NCBI GenBank assembly: GCA_024640345.1
Contig: JAHEFD010000005.1
Span: forward strand, 1 to 64,000
Direction of reading: 5' to 3'
Length of the DNA stretch: 64,000 nt
Origin: Woeseiaceae bacterium
GTDB taxonomy: Bacteria > Pseudomonadota > Gammaproteobacteria > Steroidobacterales > Woeseiaceae
The notes under the pieces were generated by a model, which was not told where the DNA came from, made no database searches, and saw nothing but the letters and a program-made list of their open reading frames with translations. The position numbers and the translations under genes are program-made. Shown piece after piece: positions 59,030 through 64,000 of the stretch. How positions within the stretch are numbered: position 1 is the first letter of the stretch; every line of letters starts with the position of its first letter.

Positions 59030-61405
59030 TCACTTGCCCGCAATCAGGCTCAGACGGCGAACCGACGGCCCCGGCAGGAAACTGCTCGGGCGACCCTGGA
59101 CCCAATCCTGGTGCCCCTTGCGATAGTAATCCGAGAGGGGATGGCCGCTTTGGCCCGCCGGCATATGTAGGTAACCATTGGCTTCATCACCCGGTGAAAC
59201 CGCGAATCTCTCCGACGCGCCGAACGACGGAAACTGAACGCGTGGCATATTCGAATCACCATTGAGCTGGTCTGCAGGCATATCGATCCAGCGCGACAGA
59301 AACGGCACGGCGCGACTCAACGGATGACGAATGGCTGCAATGTTTCGCTCACCCCAGGTTCGATTTTCGAGGCCATCCGAATAGAGATTTGTATAGGTCT
59401 CGATATTTGAGTCGATCGCCTGCAGCAGCAGCTCATCCCAGTTCGAATAATCGGCAGTTAAAAGATGCTCCGGCTTTTCCGTGACGAGTGTCCAAAGCGG
59501 CCCTTCAAACTGGTTGCTGATTCTCAGCCGGGCATCGGGCCCGTATTTCCGAAAAACCGGCTGCATCATCATTGCTACAACGCGTCGATCGACTTCACGA
59601 CGAAAATCCCGGACGAGACGATAGCCGACAGAATTCGTTGCGGCACGGGGCATCCAGCTGTCGACCAGTTGACGATATTTCGCGCGCTCCGCGTTTCCCG
59701 CAACGGCTTTTTCATTCAGCGTCGCCAACAACAAATCTCGCCAGCGACTTAAAAATATTGCCCGGTCATCGAGATGCACTTTAAGCATGTCAGTCGGTGC
59801 AAACCGATCGGCGGCAAACAGGTCGTCGCGGATTTGCCTGCCGCGCGCGCCGAGATCATAACCACCGTCGCCAACAATCTTCAGCGCATCCGCATCGACA
59901 ACCCGTGCGTTTGCCGTCCATATCCTGCCTGACTCCGGATTGAATATGCGGGGGTATTCAGCTGGCGGAACCCAACCCTTCCACCCGCCGGATTCGCTCC
60001 AATCCATCGGCAAGCCAGAATCACCATCGCCGCGAACGGGGATTCGACCGGCGATTGTCCAGCCGATGTTTCCGTCCACATCCCCAACAACAAAATTCTG
60101 CGGCGGCATTCCGATCGTGTTCGCAATTTCGAGCGCGTCAGCAGCAGTGTCAGCCGTTTCCAGGTCGAGGTGACCGAGGGTAACCGCTTCCACGTGATGA
60201 GCGATCCAGCTGACCGAGACGAGCTGATCGGGATCGGGCACATCTTCAAGCAACGGGCCCCAGACGGTCTCCCGTATTTCGAGAGTTTGTGGTTCCTGAT
60301 CTTTCACAAGAATCGTTTCGCTGTAACGATCGATCGATTTCGGGCCGTCGGGCGTCACGTAGGTGCCTGGCGAATCAGCTGGCCTGATAACTACCGCATC
60401 CGTCCAGTCGCCGTAACTATTGGTGTTGCCCCACGCGATATGCCCGTTGCTTCCGGCGACGAGAATGGGAACACCCGGAAGAGTCAGCCCATTCAGATCG
60501 ATTGCCTTCGTCCCGTTCACCCTCAATCGCGCACGATAAAAAATATTGGGCGTCGTGATACCCAGATGCATGTCGTTGGCAACAATTGCCGCGCCAGTAT
60601 CAGTCAGGTGACCAGCTACGGCCCAGTTGTTACTTCCGGGCAAAGGATGGTCCTGCCACGTCGCGCCATCGAGCCCCGCATTAATCATCGGCTCGCCGCG
60701 CAAGGAATATTCATCCGGCCCGGGAATCGGCCCGTTGACCCGTGGTTCACCGACAAGCGGCGCATCCCAATCTGTACCCTCCGGAAAAAGCCAGGTAAAC
60801 GCCGCTTCCGGCAATGCGCTCGCCGCCATTCCCCGGCGCACATCACGTTCGGCGATCTCATCGTTCAATTCAAAATACATGGAATACACAACCAGTATCG
60901 AGTCTGCCTTTTCCCACCGCTGCGGATTCACGCCCAACAAGAAATATTCGAATGGTTTCGCGCCGAGCCCTTCCAACCCATCGTTTACGCCATTGGCATA
61001 GGCCTGCAGAATCTGGTTCTCCACTGGTCCCAGCGTATCCAGCACCCGGTTGGCGCGCGCACGAAAACGGTGGATCCTGCTCTGCCTGTCCACGTTGACC
61101 GCCGCTTCACCAATGATCTCGGCCAGCTCACCGGCTGCTTTTCGACGGGTCAGGTCCATTGCAAAAAAGCGATCCTGCCCGTGTACAAACCCGGTTGCAT
61201 AGGCAAGATCAACCCGGTTATTCGCCGTGATCGTCGGGATGCCGTTGTCATCGCGCTCTACAGTGACATCTGCAGAGATTCCTTCCGTGATTATTTCACC
61301 TTCGAGTTGCGGCAGGCTTTCACGCAGGGTGACGTACGCTATCAAAATAGCCAGACCGACCAGCGTTATCGCGGTCAATAATAATCTGACAAGCAGTCGT
61401 TTCAT
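59030..61405 (-). CDS. Penicillin-acylase-family Ntn hydrolase (periplasmic)
   Basis: 791 residues with an N-terminal signal anchor (about 6-28). It is a family of exported, autoprocessed hydrolases that cleave amide bonds (penicillin G, acyl-homoserine lactones). The maturation site is PGSNNWAV with the new N-terminal Ser at 258 (G257/S258), giving alpha and beta chains. Substrate residues cannot be assigned; quorum-quenching acylase is one option. The gene ends about 40 bases from the MoxR start, and may form one operon. Confidence 0.93.
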   Translation of the reverse strand: MKRLLVRLLLTAITLVGLAILIAYVTLRESLPQLEGEIITEGISADVTVERDDNGIPTITANNRVDLAYATGFVHGQDRFFAMDLTRRKAAGELAEIIGEAAVNVDRQSRIHRFRARANRVLDTLGPVENQILQAYANGVNDGLEGLGAKPFEYFLLGVNPQRWEKADSILVVYSMYFELNDEIAERDVRRGMAASALPEAAFTWLFPEGTDWDAPLVGEPRVNGPIPGPDEYSLRGEPMINAGLDGATWQDHPLPGSNNWAVAGHLTDTGAAIVANDMHLGITTPNIFYRARLRVNGTKAIDLNGLTLPGVPILVAGSNGHIAWGNTNSYGDWTDAVVIRPADSPGTYVTPDGPKSIDRYSETILVKDQEPQTLEIRETVWGPLLEDVPDPDQLVSVSWIAHHVEAVTLGHLDLETADTAADALEIANTIGMPPQNFVVGDVDGNIGWTIAGRIPVRGDGDSGLPMDWSESGGWKGWVPPAEYPRIFNPESGRIWTANARVVDADALKIVGDGGYDLGARGRQIRDDLFAADRFAPTDMLKVHLDDRAIFLSRWRDLLLATLNEKAVAGNAERAKYRQLVDSWMPRAATNSVGYRLVRDFRREVDRRVVAMMMQPVFRKYGPDARLRISNQFEGPLWTLVTEKPEHLLTADYSNWDELLLQAIDSNIETYTNLYSDGLENRTWGERNIAAIRHPLSRAVPFLSRWIDMPADQLNGDSNMPRVQFPSFGASERFAVSPGDEANGYLHMPAGQSGHPLSDYYRKGHQDWVQGRPSSFLPGPSVRRLSLIAGK

Positions 61406-61422
61406 TTCCTATCCTGCTTGAA

Positions 61423-62859
61423 TCAGACAGAAGAACTGACTTCAACTATCTGCATCGAATTGGTGCTTCCCGAGACACCGCTAAGGTCACCTTTTGTGAA
61501 AATAACGAGATCGCCCTCATCAACGATATTTTTTGATAGCAGTGTCGCGAATATATCGCGGTACAGTTCGCGAATTTCCGAATGCCCGGGTCTGAATAAC
61601 ACGGGGTACACGCCGCGATATAGAGTAACCCGGCGACTGGTCTCTTCGTGGGGCGTGAATGCATATATCGGGATATCGGATCGAATCCGTGACATCCAGA
61701 GCGTAGTAGAGCCTGATTCAGTCAACGCGATAATTGCCTTCACCTTGAGGTGGTTGGCTGTGTACATCACCGCCATGGCGATTGCTTCGTCAACTTTTTC
61801 AAACTTGTCGTCAAGCCGATGGGTTGTCCGCCCGATAGTTAACGAGTGCTTTTCGGCACCTACGCAAACGTTGCTCATCGCCGCAACAACCTCTACCGGA
61901 TAATTTCCGACAGCGGTTTCGGCAGACAACATGACGGCGTCCGAGCCATCCATTACCGCGTTCGCCACGTCGGATACTTCCGCACGAGTCGGGATGGGGC
62001 TGTTAATCATCGACTCCATCATCTGGGTTGCTGTAATTACGACCTTGGTCTTATGGCGGGTCCTCCGAATGATGCTTTTCTGCATTCCGGTCAATTCTGC
62101 ATAGCCCATTTCGACGCCCAGGTCACCGCGCGCAACCATGATCGCATCAGTCGCATCAATAATTGAATCGATGCAGGCGAGCGCTTCGGTACGCTCGATC
62201 TTGGCTATGATCAAGCCGGTTCCGCCCGCCGCCTTGAGCAGCCTTCGCGCCTCATTGATGTCGTCAGCACTGCGAACAAAAGAGACAGCTATGTAGTCCA
62301 TCCCCATCTCCGCCGCGAATTTGATATCCGAGCGGTCCTTGTCTGTGAGCGCTGGCGCCGACAACCCTCCGCCCTCACGGTTAATACCCTTGTGGTCTGA
62401 AAGGATTCCGCCGACAACCACCGTCGTATGAATCCTGGTGCCTTCGACGCGATCTACCTTGAGCGTCATCTGGCCGTCGTTCAGCAGCAGCACATCCCCG
62501 GCCTTCACATCTTTGTGCAGGTTCTCGTAGGCGACTCCGACGCCTGATTCGTTGCCCTCACGCTCCCCCAGAGACGAGTCAATAAAGAAACTATCCCCGA
62601 TCCGCAATTTGACGCTACTGTTTTCGAACCTGCGGACCCGGATTTTCGGACCCTGCAAGTCACCAATAACGCCAATGATGCGGCCATTTTCCTTTGCTAC
62701 CTCGCGCAGAAGCGTCAGCCGCTTTCTTTGTTGCGCCTGGTCGCCGTGCGAGAAATTCAAGCGCGCGAGATTGAGGCCCGCGTCCATCATGGCACGCAGT
62801 GTTTCAGGGTCGTCTGTTGACGGACCAAGTGTTGCAACTATCTTTGTTCTTTTTCGCAT
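61423..62859 (-). CDS. pyk: Pyruvate kinase
   Basis: Glycolytic enzyme making pyruvate and ATP. ATG at 62859 gives 478 residues; the frame extends upstream to 62925, but MRKRTKIVATLGPSTDDPE is the family N-terminus. Visible are MDAGLNLARLNFSHGD, IIAKIERTEAL with the active-site Lys/Glu, VMVARGDLGVEM, and the ATQMMESM block. A C-terminal allosteric domain follows. Convergence and strand change separate it from the phoX-type gene. Confidence 0.97.
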   Translation of the reverse strand: MRKRTKIVATLGPSTDDPETLRAMMDAGLNLARLNFSHGDQAQQRKRLTLLREVAKENGRIIGVIGDLQGPKIRVRRFENSSVKLRIGDSFFIDSSLGEREGNESGVGVAYENLHKDVKAGDVLLLNDGQMTLKVDRVEGTRIHTTVVVGGILSDHKGINREGGGLSAPALTDKDRSDIKFAAEMGMDYIAVSFVRSADDINEARRLLKAAGGTGLIIAKIERTEALACIDSIIDATDAIMVARGDLGVEMGYAELTGMQKSIIRRTRHKTKVVITATQMMESMINSPIPTRAEVSDVANAVMDGSDAVMLSAETAVGNYPVEVVAAMSNVCVGAEKHSLTIGRTTHRLDDKFEKVDEAIAMAVMYTANHLKVKAIIALTESGSTTLWMSRIRSDIPIYAFTPHEETSRRVTLYRGVYPVLFRPGHSEIRELYRDIFATLLSKNIVDEGDLVIFTKGDLSGVSGSTNSMQIVEVSSSV

Positions 62860-62941
62860 GCGCGCGATTATCGCATAACGACCGAAATGGATATACGACC
62901 ATGCGTTCCACGTTCCCAGTGCCACGAACGCGCAAACAGGT

Positions 62942-62965
62942 TATCCTGATTCCCGGATCAGGATA
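62942..62965. other. 9-bp perfect hairpin in the pyk/phoX divergent region
   Basis: TATCCTGAT (62942-62950) pairs with ATCAGGATA (62957-62965) around TCCCGG. It lies 23 bases before the ATG of the DUF839 gene and could be an operator or a structured leader. It has no T tract. Confidence 0.5.
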
Positions 62966-62987
62966 GTCATCGGGCCCGGCAAAAAAC

Positions 62988-64000
62988 ATGATTAATCGTC
63001 GTCACTTCGTTCAGACACTAGCGGCCATCGGTGCAAGTCCGACAGGGTCGCTGGCAAAAAGCAGAAGCTTGGCTCAGTCAGGTTTCGGATCGCTCAGACC
63101 TGACCCGGAACGGGTCATTGATCTGCCATCCGGGTTTGACTATTCGATTATCTCCCAAAGGGGCCAGGAAATGGATGACGGCCTGCTGGTGCCGGGTCTG
63201 CAGGATGGTATGGCGGCGTTTGCCGGAGACAGTGGCAAGGTGATTCTCGTCTGCAATCACGAAATACACCCATACGAAACAAACGACAGCCCGTTTGGCA
63301 AGGGAGGCGAACGATTCACGGGCGAAAATCGTCACCGGCAATACGACACCGGCAATCAAAAGTCTCCCGGTCTCGGCGGAACAACGACCATTCATTACGA
63401 CCCTGCAGCGAGACGCCGAACCCATATGCATATGAGTCTCAAGGGGACCGAAAATAACTGCGCCGGCGGACCGACACCCTGGGGTAGCTGGCTCACATGC
63501 GAGGAATGTTTCTTCGATTCGGGCACGTCGTTCGAGAGAGGCAACGTCGTTCACCGCGAAAGGAATCATGGCTATATCTTCGAAGTACCGGCGAACGCCA
63601 TGGAGGCGGTTGACCCGGTTCCGTTGACGCAAATGGGCCGGTTCGAACACGAAGCGACCGCTGTCGATCCGGCAACAGGCATTGTCTACCTGACTGAAGA
63701 TCGTCACCGCAGCCTTTTATACCGATTCAAACCCAACGTCGCCGGCAAACTTCGGGAGGGTGGTCGACTGCAGGCCCTGGGAATCAAAAACACCCATCGC
63801 TTCGATACCCGCAACTGGCTTGACCCGAAAGGCATGCCTGTCAGCAAGACCTTTGAAGTGAACTGGATCGACCTCGAAGAGCCCGATGTGAGAGAAAATG
63901 ACCTTCGGTTGCGAGGCGCGGAAAAAGGCGCGGCCATTTTTGCTCGCGGCGAAGGCATCTGTTATGCCGATGGCGAGATCGTAATGGCGGCGACGATCGG
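62988..64000 (+). CDS. Tat-exported PhoX/DUF839-family protein (3' truncated by window end)
   Basis: The reading frame from ATG 62988 stays open to the end of the window, giving 337 residues of a longer protein. The N-terminus has a twin-arginine pattern (INRRHFVQTLAAIG), so it is likely exported folded. The body has DUF839/PhoX blocks: VILVCNHEIHPYE, PGLGGTTTIHYD, CAGGPTPWGSWLTCEE, MGRFEHEATAVDP and YLTEDRHRSLLYRF. PhoX enzymes are calcium/iron alkaline phosphatases; not every DUF839 member is one. Divergent from pyk. Confidence 0.9.
   Translation, partial: MINRRHFVQTLAAIGASPTGSLAKSRSLAQSGFGSLRPDPERVIDLPSGFDYSIISQRGQEMDDGLLVPGLQDGMAAFAGDSGKVILVCNHEIHPYETNDSPFGKGGERFTGENRHRQYDTGNQKSPGLGGTTTIHYDPAARRRTHMHMSLKGTENNCAGGPTPWGSWLTCEECFFDSGTSFERGNVVHRERNHGYIFEVPANAMEAVDPVPLTQMGRFEHEATAVDPATGIVYLTEDRHRSLLYRFKPNVAGKLREGGRLQALGIKNTHRFDTRNWLDPKGMPVSKTFEVNWIDLEEPDVRENDLRLRGAEKGAAIFARGEGICYADGEIVMAATI

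Noticed and set aside
60170-61381. 403-residue open frame (+) antisense to the acylase gene
   Set aside because: Composition and lack of any motif fit an antisense shadow of the real gene.

Overview
The window is a contiguous piece of a gammaproteobacterial chromosome with moderately high GC. The lineage call rests on gene content and order: pilC-pilD-coaE-zapD, secA next to an M23 peptidase and a DciA-type gene, lpxC at the end of a complete dcw cluster, rnpB and the rsmI-lpoA-yraN-diaA group upstream of mraZ, petABC-sspA-sspB, and the kdsD-kdsC-lptCAB-rpoN-hpf-ptsN-rapZ cluster. The cell has lipopolysaccharide (lpxC, kdsC/D, lptABC), meso-diaminopimelate peptidoglycan (DNPR motif in MurE), a bc1-type respiratory complex, type IV pili and sigma-54. 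A family-level placement is not possible by eye. No tRNA, CRISPR array, insertion sequence or prophage was found.

Layout. 1-3407 (+): type IV pilus genes pilC (5' truncated) and pilD, then coaE and zapD. 3394-7929 (-): a MutT-type Nudix gene, secA and an M23 (LytM) peptidase. 8243-8539 (+): dciA. 8891-14800 (+): a tightly coupled five-gene operon (GT2 glycosyltransferase, GtrA flippase, methyltransferase, an STT3-like GT-C protein and a second GT-C-like membrane protein), with visibly lower GC. It sits between dciA and lpxC, which are neighbours in relatives such as Pseudomonas. 14834-33573 (-): lpxC and the dcw cluster, read from mraZ to ftsZ and then lpxC, with almost every junction a 4-base start/stop overlap. 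33958-34326 (-): RNase P RNA. 34577-35419 (-): rsmI. 35507-38482 (+): lpoA, yraN, diaA. 38552-42355 (-): sspB, sspA and petC-petB-petA. 42733-43815 (+): a DegS-type protease. 43850-45369 (-): murA and ibaG. 45532-54883 (+): a calcium/sodium antiporter gene, then LPS precursor and export genes, rpoN, hpf, ptsN, rapZ and mgtE. 54995-64000: a patatin-like protein, an exported peroxiredoxin, a MoxR/CoxE pair, a penicillin-acylase-type hydrolase, pyruvate kinase, and the first part of a Tat-exported PhoX/DUF839 protein.

Most of the window is housekeeping: envelope synthesis, cell division, protein export and stress control. mraZ has a near-consensus promoter overlapped by four GTGG-like repeats at exact 10-base spacing, as expected for MraZ autoregulation of the whole cluster. 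The least ordinary part is the glycosylation operon. Its GT2 plus GtrA pair suggests an undecaprenyl-phosphate sugar donor that is flipped to the periplasm. Its fourth gene resembles oligosaccharyltransferase STT3/AglB, but has a different sequence where the WWDYG acceptor motif should be. Other points of note are an insertion of about 60 residues in SecA, an M23 peptidase with Asn in place of a catalytic His, competing hairpins between ftsZ and lpxC, and a 14-bp perfect hairpin between hpf and ptsN.
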